From positions 30,407 through 94,406 of the forward strand of contig JAWXTK010000005.1 of the NCBI GenBank assembly GCA_044433645.1: a stretch of DNA of 64,000 nucleotides, given 5' to 3'. Shown piece by piece: positions 51,877 through 61,075 of this stretch. A program made the translations under genes and the position numbers. The notes under the pieces were generated by a model. It was not told the DNA's origin, ran no database searches, and worked only from the letters and a program-made list of their open reading frames with translations. This DNA comes from JAWXTK01 sp044433645 (GTDB lineage Bacteria > Bacteroidota > Bacteroidia > Bacteroidales > Rikenellaceae). Numbering within the stretch: position 1 is the stretch's first letter; each line of letters opens with the position of its first letter.

Positions 51877-53094
51877 TTACAATAAGTTATCTCCTACCCA
51901 GTCTATAGTAGCTAGCTCGTTTTCTACATCTACCCAAACATTTGCATGCTCAAATTGCCTAGTAAATATATAACCGTCCTGCACTGCTGGTCCATAAGGT
52001 TTACCCAAATGTTTATCATATTCCTCAAAATCAATAAGCGCTCCCGTGGAATTTGTATATCCATGAGAGTAAGCGAAATATGAATATTTACCCATAGCTA
52101 CTAAGTAACATGCCAAAGGGTAAACAATATCCAAGCGAGTATTTTCCTCCATTTCCTCATCTGTATCATCGTAACTACCATAATTACGATAATAATATCT
52201 TGGCCAGCATTTAGCTATAAATATACGTCCTTGCGAAGCCTCGTCTTGACATATTTTAATATTTTCCAACACTTCATCTGGCGTAGTTGAGTTTTTACGA
52301 TAAAAATGCTCCTGGAAACTACCGTCTGTGTATTGTGTAAGATCCACAGGCCTTGTTTCACCATAGTGTATATTATTAGCTATCACAATTTTACTTGTGC
52401 CAAGGTTTCTATCCAAACTTCTCATCATATCTTCAACACCTTCAACATCTTTTTCATATTCGCCCTCGGCTAGGTTATTGTCCGTAGCGAAATGCTGTTG
52501 AATAGCGTCGATAAACACTCCATCCATAGCTCCATAAGTTACAGCCTCGTAAGGTTTTATCTGCCACCAATCACGGAAATCTTCGTTTGAAGCATCAAAG
52601 TTCTTAGTAGTACCCCTAAGCCATATTGTGTCACCATTCTGATCCATGTGAGCCCATTCTGGGTGAGCCAACTCGTGCTCTAGCTCTAACATAGAGTAGC
52701 CTGAATAATAACTCCAAATATCTGTCCTAGAGTTCCAATAAAACAAAACTTTAATATAAGGGTTCAGCGCTTTAAGCTTTTTAGTTTGTGCATAAGCTCC
52801 CATTGCTGTGTCCTCATACAACCACTCCCCCTCTTGTTTTTCCAACGTTATAAATGGATGCCTAGCCATAGCCCACAACTCATAGTCTGTAGACTCGCCA
52901 CGTGTACTAAAGTGCATATTGACTTGGATTTTATCCCAAGACCAAACAGGAAAAGCAGGATTCTCGTACTCTCCATCCTCGTCCAACAGCGTGCTTTGAG
53001 CATCAGAACGTGTCAAAAGAGAGTCTGAAAATTCAGTCTCCTCGGTGCAACTTAGTGTAACAACCATTAATAATGCTAAAAATACGTTTTTCAT
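51877..53094 (-). CDS. Putative glycoside hydrolase (GHL15-like), lipoprotein, paralog 4
   Basis: 405 residues, predicted TIM barrel, lipoprotein signal ending TLSC followed by acidic TEETEF, so likely surface-exposed. Conserved blocks shared with the other three paralogs: WSWDKIQVNMHFS, VLFYWNSRTD, the acidic GVFIDAIQQHF, GSFQEHFYRK with the conserved Glu-His, KCWPRYYYRN, ACYLVAMGKYSYFAYSHGY and YGPAVQDGYIFTRQFEHANV. It is the most diverged of the four. I place it in or near the Pfam hypothetical hydrolase family GHL15; substrate unknown. Confidence 0.7.
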   Translation of the reverse strand: MKNVFLALLMVVTLSCTEETEFSDSLLTRSDAQSTLLDEDGEYENPAFPVWSWDKIQVNMHFSTRGESTDYELWAMARHPFITLEKQEGEWLYEDTAMGAYAQTKKLKALNPYIKVLFYWNSRTDIWSYYSGYSMLELEHELAHPEWAHMDQNGDTIWLRGTTKNFDASNEDFRDWWQIKPYEAVTYGAMDGVFIDAIQQHFATDNNLAEGEYEKDVEGVEDMMRSLDRNLGTSKIVIANNIHYGETRPVDLTQYTDGSFQEHFYRKNSTTPDEVLENIKICQDEASQGRIFIAKCWPRYYYRNYGSYDDTDEEMEENTRLDIVYPLACYLVAMGKYSYFAYSHGYTNSTGALIDFEEYDKHLGKPYGPAVQDGYIFTRQFEHANVWVDVENELATIDWVGDNLL

Positions 53095-53115
53095 TTTAAT
53101 TTTCCAAGAAACTAG

Positions 53116-54375
53116 CTAGTTATTTTTAGCTTTTCTATTAGCTTTTCTTTGTTCGTTATTGTTTCCACTTGATCTTTTAGATTCAAATGTATTTTCTGGC
53201 ATTGAAAGATCGCTTTGTTTAAACTCGTTCTTTCTGTGCCAAGTGATTTTGTGCTCGCGGGTTTGAACATCAAGATAAACATCTGCATATTTAAACTTAC
53301 GAGTAAATTTGAAACCATCTCTTACTGCTTCGCCCTCTGGCTCACCTAGTGGATAGTGATATTCTGGGTAGTCAAAATAGTTACCATGTTTTTCACTGTA
53401 TCCATAAGAATAACAGAAATAAGCATATTTACCAGCACCAATCAAGAAGCAAGATAGCGCATAGTTAATATCTTCTTTGCAGTGAGAGTAAATTGTAGAA
53501 CTAGTAAGTCCTGCAAAACCCTCTGGTTTACGGTAATCATATCTAGGCCATGTTTTAGGCATAATAATACGACCTTGACGACCAGCCTCTTGAACAGCCT
53601 CGATTTGCTCGATTAAACTCTCTGGAGTGTAGCTTGGTCTGTCGCAGTAGTGCTCTATCATACCACCATCTGCATATTGGCTAAGACCTGTACCGTGGTC
53701 TTTACCAGCATTCATATTGTTGTACAAAATGATTTTGTCGTGTCCTACTTTCTCTCTTAGCTCAGCCAACATAAGTGTTAAGCCTTCCTTAACATCTTCA
53801 GCAGATTTCGCTGAGAAATTCTTACCTTGTTTAGTGCTCAAGTGTTGCTGAACGGCATCAATAAATGTTCCGTCCATGCCACCTTTTTTAACAGCAGTTT
53901 CAGGAATTGACACCCACCAACTTCTAAGTTCAGGTATTCTAGTATCCCAGTTTTTTTGGCTACCACGAGTCAAAATCAGTGCACCTACATCATCTTTAAG
54001 TGCCCACTCAGGGTGAGTTTTATCAAGTACATTAGCTCCAAAATAGTTTTTACCAGTATCAATACGGCTGTTCCAGTAAAACAAGATTTTCGCTTTAGGG
54101 TTATATTTTTTAATTTGTTTTTTAACCTCATAAGCACCACGTCTTACGTCGCCATAATTTGATATACCCTGGTGTTTCTCAACACAGAATAAAGGAAATC
54201 TCGAAAGAAATTTCAATTCTTCAGCAGTAAAGTTTTGTCTTTTACTAAAGTGCAAACCTACTTGCAAAGTATCCCATGTCCACTCTGGGTAACCAGGGTG
54301 TTCACGATCTATCTCTGCCATTAAAGGCGATGCAGCTAATAGCAATGCAAAAATACTTAATACTAGTTTTTTCAT
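53116..54375 (-). CDS. Putative glycoside hydrolase (GHL15-like), periplasmic, paralog 3
   Basis: 419 residues with a cleavable signal peptide (LLLAASPLMA) and no lipobox. The barrel has WTWDTLQVGLHFSK, ILFYWNSRID, HPEWALKD, D173 in GTFIDAVQQH and E241 in GGMIEHYC as the best candidate acid pair, PKTWPRYDYRKP and a C-terminal FTRKFKYADVYLDVQTRE. A 35-residue Lys/Asn-rich tail (ending NEQRKANRKAKNN) follows the barrel and is absent from the lipoprotein paralogs. It lies 21 bp from its downstream neighbour. Confidence 0.7.
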   Translation of the reverse strand: MKKLVLSIFALLLAASPLMAEIDREHPGYPEWTWDTLQVGLHFSKRQNFTAEELKFLSRFPLFCVEKHQGISNYGDVRRGAYEVKKQIKKYNPKAKILFYWNSRIDTGKNYFGANVLDKTHPEWALKDDVGALILTRGSQKNWDTRIPELRSWWVSIPETAVKKGGMDGTFIDAVQQHLSTKQGKNFSAKSAEDVKEGLTLMLAELREKVGHDKIILYNNMNAGKDHGTGLSQYADGGMIEHYCDRPSYTPESLIEQIEAVQEAGRQGRIIMPKTWPRYDYRKPEGFAGLTSSTIYSHCKEDINYALSCFLIGAGKYAYFCYSYGYSEKHGNYFDYPEYHYPLGEPEGEAVRDGFKFTRKFKYADVYLDVQTREHKITWHRKNEFKQSDLSMPENTFESKRSSGNNNEQRKANRKAKNN

Positions 54376-54404
54376 CTATTTAAAATTTTGTCTTGATATA
54401 CTTA

Positions 54405-55562
54405 TTACTCTTTGTCTTTCCAGTCAATTTTAGCTTTTCTGTTCTCAACATCTACCCATACGTCAGCATATTTAAAGCTACGTGTGAATATATATCCATC
54501 TTTTTTAGCTTCGCCATAAGGCTCACCCAAAGGTTTGTGATACTCAGGGTAATCTACAAAGATACCGTGAAAATCTCTCCAACCCCATGAATACAAGAAG
54601 TAAGAATATTTACCAGCAGCAACCAAATAGCAAGCTAGAGGGAAGACTATATCTTCTCTAACGTCAGCTACGATTTGCTCCTGAGTCTTACCTTTCATTG
54701 GGCCTGGTTTTCTAAAGTAATATCTAGGCCAACATTTTACCATCATAACTCTACCCTCGCGCGCAGCTCTTTGAACTGTCTCGATTTGCTTAACATTGAA
54801 ATCAGGGGTATCAGTGTCACGGTAGCAGTAGTGTTCTATCATACCACCATTAGCATATTTACTGTATCCTGTTTCAAGGTCGTTACCTGGGTTAAAGTTA
54901 TTAAAAATTAGTATTCTTTCTTTACCAACCGTAGCGCTAAGTTTAGTTAACATATCTTCAACACCAGCTAGTGATGCTGCCATATTCTTCTCGCCTAGGC
55001 GTTTGCCAGGTTTGTTAATGTGTTGCTGTATTGCATCAATAAATACTCCGTCCATAACCCCAGTCTCTAGTGCCTCAGCAGGTACTGACACCCACCAATC
55101 TCTAAATTCTGGAATTGCAGGCTCGTAGTTACGTTGTGTTCCACGAGTTAAGATAAACTTACCAAGTGTATCACGCTGAGCCCACTCAACTTTGTGTTTA
55201 TTGTCCAACATATTGTGGCCAAAATAACTTCTGCCATTGTCTATACGAGCGTTCCAATAAAACAAAACTTTTGCTTTTGGGTTCAACTCTTTTAACGCTT
55301 TTGATGCTGCATAAGCACCATCTCTAACATTGCCATGGTCTCTAATTCCTTGGTGTTTCTCAAAACACACAAGTGGGAAACGAGACATAAATTGCAACTC
55401 ATCCTCAGTAAAGTCTGTATCTTTACTAAAATGAAGAGCTACAGGTAAACTATCCCACGAAAACTCTGGGAAACCTGATTGATCTATACCTACTGGTGCA
55501 GACGTTGCCGTCACGCATCCAACTAAACAAAATGCTAAAAAGCCTAATAAAATGTTTTTCAT
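54405..55562 (-). CDS. Putative glycoside hydrolase (GHL15-like), lipoprotein, paralog 2
   Basis: 385 residues with lipobox LVGC; the residues after the Cys (VTATSAPVG) are not acidic, so this lipoprotein may face the periplasm. Conserved blocks: FSWDSLPVALHFSK, VLFYWNARID, GVFIDAIQQH, GGMIEHYCYR, VKCWPRYYFRKPG, LVAAGKYSYFLYSWGW and YPEYHKPLGEPYGEAKKDGY. It is the shortest of the four and ends just after the barrel (KIDWKDKE). It is closest to paralog 3. Confidence 0.7.
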   Translation of the reverse strand: MKNILLGFLAFCLVGCVTATSAPVGIDQSGFPEFSWDSLPVALHFSKDTDFTEDELQFMSRFPLVCFEKHQGIRDHGNVRDGAYAASKALKELNPKAKVLFYWNARIDNGRSYFGHNMLDNKHKVEWAQRDTLGKFILTRGTQRNYEPAIPEFRDWWVSVPAEALETGVMDGVFIDAIQQHINKPGKRLGEKNMAASLAGVEDMLTKLSATVGKERILIFNNFNPGNDLETGYSKYANGGMIEHYCYRDTDTPDFNVKQIETVQRAAREGRVMMVKCWPRYYFRKPGPMKGKTQEQIVADVREDIVFPLACYLVAAGKYSYFLYSWGWRDFHGIFVDYPEYHKPLGEPYGEAKKDGYIFTRSFKYADVWVDVENRKAKIDWKDKE

Positions 55563-55572
55563 GTAAATTTAA

Positions 55573-56790
55573 TTATTTTTTTGATTTTTTTGTCTTTTTA
55601 GAGCTTTTTTTATCGCTTTGCACTGGTAGTTTCCAATCAATTTTTCCTTTTTTGGTTTGGAGGTCCACCCAAACGTCAGCATGCTCATATTTCCTTGTGT
55701 ACACATAACCATCTTTGACGGCATCACCAAGTGGTTGACCTAGAGGCCTGTGATATTCAGGGAAATCAAGCAACCAACCTGTGGAGTGAGTCCAACCCCA
55801 TGAATACATAAAGTAAGAATACTTCTCTGCCGCAATCAAGAAACATGATAGAGGGAAAACAATATCTTCTCTCACGTTAGCCAAAATCTGTGCTTTAGAG
55901 TGACCTTGCATAAGCTCAGGACGTCTAAAGTAGTAACGTGGCCAACATTTCACCATTACAATGCCTCCAGCTTTGGCTGCTTGTTGCACAGTTGCAATTT
56001 GCTCAACCATTTTGTCGGCATCATCTGTTCTTGCGTTACAGAAGTGTTCGTACATACCTCCGTTGCTGTAATTATGGAGGTTTTGTCCATGATTACGGTT
56101 AGGGAAGCAGTTGTTTGTAATAAAAATTTTATTTTTTGAGCTAAGATTTTTTCCCATCTGATAAACCATCTCGTCTACACCAGCATAAGTAGCTGCAACT
56201 TTTTCGACACCGAGTTGTTTCTCGTATTTGTCTTTGGTTCCAAAGAATTGGTGTACAGCATCAATGAACACACCGTCCATATCTTGCTTGTCTACAGCTT
56301 CGTTAGGGTAATTCACCCACCAATCAATAAATCCTGGCGCTGTAACGTCATACACAAATTCATAGCCTCTAACCTTAATTGGTTCGCCCTTCAAATCAAC
56401 AAGTTTCCACGAAGGATTGTCATCATGAAAATGTTTCTTTTGATAAAGACGGCCAAAGTCTATCCTACTATTCCAGTAAAACAAGATTTTTGTGTCTTTG
56501 TTTTCTTTTTTGATTGCTTTAGTAGCAACATAGGCACCTTTAGCGGCATTATTGTACTTAGAACCTGCTTGCAATTTCTCTATCACAATCAAATCTGCTT
56601 GTGCTAGGAATTTAACTTCGTCAGGTGTAAAATCGCCCGTTTTTTTGCTCAAGTGCATAGCAACAGGCACTCTATCCCATGAAAAATCGGGGTAGGCTTT
56701 TTCAGAGAATTCGACTTTTCGAGTTTCTGCACTTAGAGTGCAGAAACTGAAAATCGATAGAAGGAAAATTAAACTTAACTTTTTTTGCAT
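55573..56790 (-). CDS. Putative glycoside hydrolase (GHL15-like), periplasmic, paralog 1
   Basis: 405 residues with a signal peptide (LSIFSFCTLSA) and no canonical lipobox cleavage context before ETRKVEF. Conserved blocks: FSWDRVPVAMHLSK, ILFYWNSRIDFG, GVFIDAVHQFF (with QQH changed to HQF), GGMYEHFCNA, VKCWPRYYFRRPE and YPLGQ-type end YHRPLGQPLGDAVKDGY. It ends in a lysine-rich tail (KKSSKKTKKSKK), like paralog 3. It is 10 bp upstream of paralog 2 and 30 bp downstream of the lipoprotein gene. Confidence 0.7.
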   Translation of the reverse strand: MQKKLSLIFLLSIFSFCTLSAETRKVEFSEKAYPDFSWDRVPVAMHLSKKTGDFTPDEVKFLAQADLIVIEKLQAGSKYNNAAKGAYVATKAIKKENKDTKILFYWNSRIDFGRLYQKKHFHDDNPSWKLVDLKGEPIKVRGYEFVYDVTAPGFIDWWVNYPNEAVDKQDMDGVFIDAVHQFFGTKDKYEKQLGVEKVAATYAGVDEMVYQMGKNLSSKNKIFITNNCFPNRNHGQNLHNYSNGGMYEHFCNARTDDADKMVEQIATVQQAAKAGGIVMVKCWPRYYFRRPELMQGHSKAQILANVREDIVFPLSCFLIAAEKYSYFMYSWGWTHSTGWLLDFPEYHRPLGQPLGDAVKDGYVYTRKYEHADVWVDLQTKKGKIDWKLPVQSDKKSSKKTKKSKK

Positions 56791-56820
56791 ATAAATTTTA
56801 TTAATTAGTGTCTTTCTTGA

Positions 56821-59298
56821 CTAGTAGTTCCAGTAGTCAGCGTATGTCATTTTAACACATCTCACAGGAGCTGCCATATTGTAGTTACGTGCGATAGCAG
56901 AAGCAGTAGTTACATAAGAGAAGTGACCTGAGACATTAGTGATGTCATACATATTAACATAAGAGCTACTTGCTGTATTACGCATAGATGCTGTCATAAA
57001 TCTACAGTAGCTATCTGCCATAGTGATTTGTGAACCATAATCTGAAGTCGAACCAGCAGCATACATTTGAGGAATCGCTGTGTGACCATAACTAGAACTC
57101 ATACCTATTGATGATGGACCATTTTGTAAGATAAATCCTGTTGGTGGGATTTTCAAATCAGAGTTCATACATCTCTCTATCATAGTGTTACCAGCAATTG
57201 TTGTGCTACTCACAATTAATGTCAACATACCTGTAGCCTCAGCTCCGATTGGCACTTTGTATCCTGGAGGACAAGGGTTACGCTCACCACCTGTAGTACC
57301 AGTAGCACTGTTGTAAGCCTCTACCGACCAGTCAATACTTGGTTGGAAACCATTTGAATAAGCTGTAGCATCAGTTGTTGCTGTACTTGCACCAGCACCA
57401 GTAGTTGTGTAACCTTGAGTTGATGCCAAAATCCATTGACCTGAATCCCAAACTGCTTGAGCTTCGTCAGTTGTGAAGCTATAAGCTGTAATAGTTCCTG
57501 TTGAAGCGTCTGTGTAGTATTGTCCTTGACGGAAGTAAGCTACGCTAGAGTGAGACTCATCTGGAATATTGTCCTCATAACCATCACGTCCTGGGTAGTA
57601 AAGTTTAATACCATATAACTGACCACGTTGGTAGTAATCACCAAATGAAGCATAGTAAGAATCATCCCAATATCTGTCAGTTATCATAGAACCGTAAGCA
57701 TCAACAGGCATAACCGTGCTAGTTGCACCAAGGTTTCTATCTAACCAATAGTGACCATTGAATAACACGTCTCTATAAAGAAGTCCTTTCCACATAAAGC
57801 CGTCGTAAGACAAAATAACTTCATCTTGGTCTGTAGGCAAGGCCATTGGCACCCTGTCATAGTTAACTGCAAGACTAAGCGTATCAGCATAAGGGAATTT
57901 AGAGATTCTAGAGTAATCTGTAGTTTCAAAGTAATCACTAAGATCAAATACTACCTGACCTGCCTCAGCACCTGTCAAAACAATAGTTTTCTTAGTAAGC
58001 TGAGATGTAGTTAAGTTCAAGTAAGCACTGTTAAACGTAGAAAGTTCAACTGATCCACCTACACTAGCTGTTGCTGGATCAAACTCTACGGTAACAGTAG
58101 TAGCCGTAGCCGAAGAACCACTAAGTACTGGAGAATCAAACACTACATTTGTGATAGTAATAGGATTACCTGGAGTTCCAACATAAGTTGTACCTGTGTA
58201 CAGAGCTGGCGAAGTTGGCATTGCTTGACCTACAAGTTGAACATAAACTGTAAATAGACCTACAGCTGTTGGAGTACCTTTAATAGGTAGAGTGAATGTA
58301 GATTGTTCTGCACCCTCAGCAAGTTGTATAGGTGTTTCTGTGTTATACTCAACCCAAAGATTGTTATCATTATCTACAATGCTACTAACGTAGATTGAAC
58401 GACCATAACCATTAGTATAAGTAATAACTAATGAGTCAACAGTAGTCTCAATACCCTCATAAAGCATAGCATCAAATCCTACAGAGTAAACCAAATCTGG
58501 AACATAAGTAACTGTAGCTGCATTACTTTCAATGGTAGGGTTAACTGCCATATCATCAACGATAGCAGAAAGTGTGACAACACCATCTGTACCTGTATAA
58601 GTACCCAAGATAGGTAGCTCAATTAGAGTTTCAACATCACCACCGTTAAGTTTCACATCTGTAGAATATTCTGGGTCTAGGTAGATACCATTTCCCTCAG
58701 TGATTTCAAAGTCTACTGTACGACCCCAACCACAAGAATATCTAAACAACAAACGTTGTTTGCCATCAGCATTCTCAGAAATAGGGAAGTCATAAGTAAG
58801 TGTAGCCTCGATATCCAAATCTCCTTTGGTGAACTCGAAGTCTGTGATAGACTCAAACTCATCAAGAACATAAACTCTAACTTCAATTTCGGTACTTCTG
58901 TTGCCTTCGCTATCTTCTATGTAGAAGTAAAGCGATTGATTACCAGTAGTAATAGGAGTGCCTTGGATAGGTACATACATAGTACCTCTCGAGCCCGAAG
59001 CCACGTATTGATAACATTCCACAGAAAATTCTTCTGGCATTCTATCGCTATCTATAAACGATAGTTTTTCTATATTTGAGCTTGTAAAAGGAATTGACAA
59101 GTAAGGCAAGTCACCCGTAGCAGCTCCATATACATCCTCTGCGTCAACACCCAAGCGCAACTGACCTGTATAAGAGATCCTGTTGTACTCAATGTTAACC
59201 GAAGGCGTATAACCCTCGTTTAGTACCTCCTCGTATTCAGAACAAGAGAAGCAAAACAGAGTCATACAGACTGTTAGTAAACTAAGTATTCTTTTCAT
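56821..59298 (-). CDS. Large surface lipoprotein, putative glycan-binding protein with FISUMP-like C-terminus (paralog 2)
   Basis: 825 residues with lipoprotein signal (LFCFSC) and acidic residues after the Cys (SEYEEVLNE), which favours surface export. Ig-like repeats are marked by CGWGRTVDFEI and NGYGRSIYVSS, each followed by LxxGxxxxxxxIxGTPT-type strands. The C-terminal domain has WLDRNLGATSTVMPV, NPCPPGYKVPIGAEATG and VRCVK. It occupies the SusE/F-like position directly after SusD. It differs from the paralog mainly in an 80-residue Thr/Ser/Ala-rich insert near 640-700. Confidence 0.75.
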   Translation of the reverse strand: MKRILSLLTVCMTLFCFSCSEYEEVLNEGYTPSVNIEYNRISYTGQLRLGVDAEDVYGAATGDLPYLSIPFTSSNIEKLSFIDSDRMPEEFSVECYQYVASGSRGTMYVPIQGTPITTGNQSLYFYIEDSEGNRSTEIEVRVYVLDEFESITDFEFTKGDLDIEATLTYDFPISENADGKQRLLFRYSCGWGRTVDFEITEGNGIYLDPEYSTDVKLNGGDVETLIELPILGTYTGTDGVVTLSAIVDDMAVNPTIESNAATVTYVPDLVYSVGFDAMLYEGIETTVDSLVITYTNGYGRSIYVSSIVDNDNNLWVEYNTETPIQLAEGAEQSTFTLPIKGTPTAVGLFTVYVQLVGQAMPTSPALYTGTTYVGTPGNPITITNVVFDSPVLSGSSATATTVTVEFDPATASVGGSVELSTFNSAYLNLTTSQLTKKTIVLTGAEAGQVVFDLSDYFETTDYSRISKFPYADTLSLAVNYDRVPMALPTDQDEVILSYDGFMWKGLLYRDVLFNGHYWLDRNLGATSTVMPVDAYGSMITDRYWDDSYYASFGDYYQRGQLYGIKLYYPGRDGYEDNIPDESHSSVAYFRQGQYYTDASTGTITAYSFTTDEAQAVWDSGQWILASTQGYTTTGAGASTATTDATAYSNGFQPSIDWSVEAYNSATGTTGGERNPCPPGYKVPIGAEATGMLTLIVSSTTIAGNTMIERCMNSDLKIPPTGFILQNGPSSIGMSSSYGHTAIPQMYAAGSTSDYGSQITMADSYCRFMTASMRNTASSSYVNMYDITNVSGHFSYVTTASAIARNYNMAAPVRCVKMTYADYWNY

Positions 59299-59340
59299 TT
59301 TTATGTAATTTTAGATTATTTCTATTCTGTTTGCCTTTCT

Positions 59341-61062
59341 CTAGTATCCAGGATTATCATACCAGTGAGGACACGCATCCAGCTCAGTTGTTGGTATTGG
59401 CAACAAGAAAGCTTTAAGTGGCATTTGGTCTGCCGTAGTACAACCTTGGTTGATAGCTGTTGGCACGTACATATTACCTACAATATAATCAGCCGAAACG
59501 TGAGAAGTAACCCCAGAGGTTGCATATTCCAAAAGATCATCTGAGATCATATTATCTGATTGCAACCATGTTCTTTCAATTTCTTCAGTCTCTGACTTAG
59601 CTTTATTCCAACGAATTAGGTCAAATCTACGTTTAGCCTCACCATGGAACTCAACACGACGCTCTTTGTGAATAGCCTCTCTAAAGCTGTCTTGATCGGC
59701 AGTTTGTTCTGAAGTAAGGTCAGCTAGACCAGCACGATTTCTGATTTGGTTAACAACATCAATAGCCGTGTAAGTTGGGCCTTGATATTCATTATCAGCC
59801 TCAGCATATAGCAACATTGCATCTGCATAACGATAAATAATAAAGTTACGAGCCGAATAGCTTTCTTTAGCCGTAGAATAAGAATAGTCCATGTATTTTC
59901 TAAATGTTGGAGAACACAAGTAGTTAGTTGTTCCGTCTTCATATCTAGTCATCATACCCCATTTCCTTTCATCACCATCTTCAAATGCGTGGTAAAGATC
60001 TGGCATAGGCATATACCAACCATTCACGTTGTTGTTTTGGAATTTCTTACAAGTAAACGCACTATTTGTTACAAGTGGTCCTGCACTCCAGAAACTTGGA
60101 TTATAACCTGTCTCTGCAAACATACGAGAAGGCAAAGTATTGTTAAATCCAGACTCATTAATATAGGTAACCTCTAGGATATTTTCTGCATTGTATTCTG
60201 TATCCCAAACTGCAGCGTAAGCACATTCATGAATTCCTGCATCTAAGATTAGTGAGTGAGGACACTCAGAATCAAAAATCACGCTAGCTGCAGCATCACG
60301 TGCTCTAAGCCAGTTAGATTGATCACCACGATAAAGAGCACCAGTTAGTGAATTTAGACGATAACCAGCATAGTTTGCATAAACTTCAGATAAAAGTGTA
60401 CGTGCAAGCCATTTAGTTGCTCTACCTACTTGCTCTGTGTGAGCCGATGGAGCGTATTCTGATGCAAAGACTAGATCAGGGATAATAATTTGGTCATAAA
60501 TATCTTCAACTGGAGAACGATCAAGCGATGCAGTATAATCGTAGTTTGTATCACGCACCCACCATGTAATCATAGGTGCATTACCCCAAGTTCTTACGAT
60601 TTGGAAGTAGTAGAAAGCACGCATACACATAGCCTCTGCTATAAGTTCGTTTTTATAATCGTCATCCAAAATACTATTGTCCATGTCAGGAACAAAGTTG
60701 ATTACAAGGTTGGCTTGGCAGATTCCTTCCCACCATTCTTCCCAAGTATTACCAGAAGTGTACCATGCAACACCACCTGTAATTGCGTGATCTGCAAAAG
60801 TATACATACCTGAAGTGTAAGATGAAGTATAAACGTCATCTGTACCTACATCAATAACAGGCCAATAAAGTCTATACTGTGTAAATAGAGTTTGATAGAT
60901 AGGGTAAATTGCCTGCAAGGCATCATCCTCAGTCTCGAAATACTCATCGATGAGGATATAGTTCATCGGGTCCTCTGTCAAGAATTCTGTACAAGAGAAT
61001 GTAGAGAATCCCAACAGGGCTACTATGCCGACTTTTATTTTTGTAATAAATGATCTTTTCAT
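59341..61062 (-). CDS. susD: SusD/RagB-type glycan-binding lipoprotein
   Basis: Lid of the SusCD transporter that captures glycan at the surface. 573 residues with a lipoprotein signal (STFSC, then acidic TEFLTEDP). SusD hallmarks are DEYFETEDDALQAIYPIYQT, ANLVINFVPDMD, a TPR-rich core (AMCMRAFYYFQIVRTWGNAP), RYADAMLLYAEADNE and HKERRVEFHGEAKRRFDLIR. It is 42 bp upstream of the next lipoprotein gene. Ligand unknown. Confidence 0.95.
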   Translation of the reverse strand: MKRSFITKIKVGIVALLGFSTFSCTEFLTEDPMNYILIDEYFETEDDALQAIYPIYQTLFTQYRLYWPVIDVGTDDVYTSSYTSGMYTFADHAITGGVAWYTSGNTWEEWWEGICQANLVINFVPDMDNSILDDDYKNELIAEAMCMRAFYYFQIVRTWGNAPMITWWVRDTNYDYTASLDRSPVEDIYDQIIIPDLVFASEYAPSAHTEQVGRATKWLARTLLSEVYANYAGYRLNSLTGALYRGDQSNWLRARDAAASVIFDSECPHSLILDAGIHECAYAAVWDTEYNAENILEVTYINESGFNNTLPSRMFAETGYNPSFWSAGPLVTNSAFTCKKFQNNNVNGWYMPMPDLYHAFEDGDERKWGMMTRYEDGTTNYLCSPTFRKYMDYSYSTAKESYSARNFIIYRYADAMLLYAEADNEYQGPTYTAIDVVNQIRNRAGLADLTSEQTADQDSFREAIHKERRVEFHGEAKRRFDLIRWNKAKSETEEIERTWLQSDNMISDDLLEYATSGVTSHVSADYIVGNMYVPTAINQGCTTADQMPLKAFLLPIPTTELDACPHWYDNPGY

Positions 61063-61075
61063 TGTCTTATATTTT

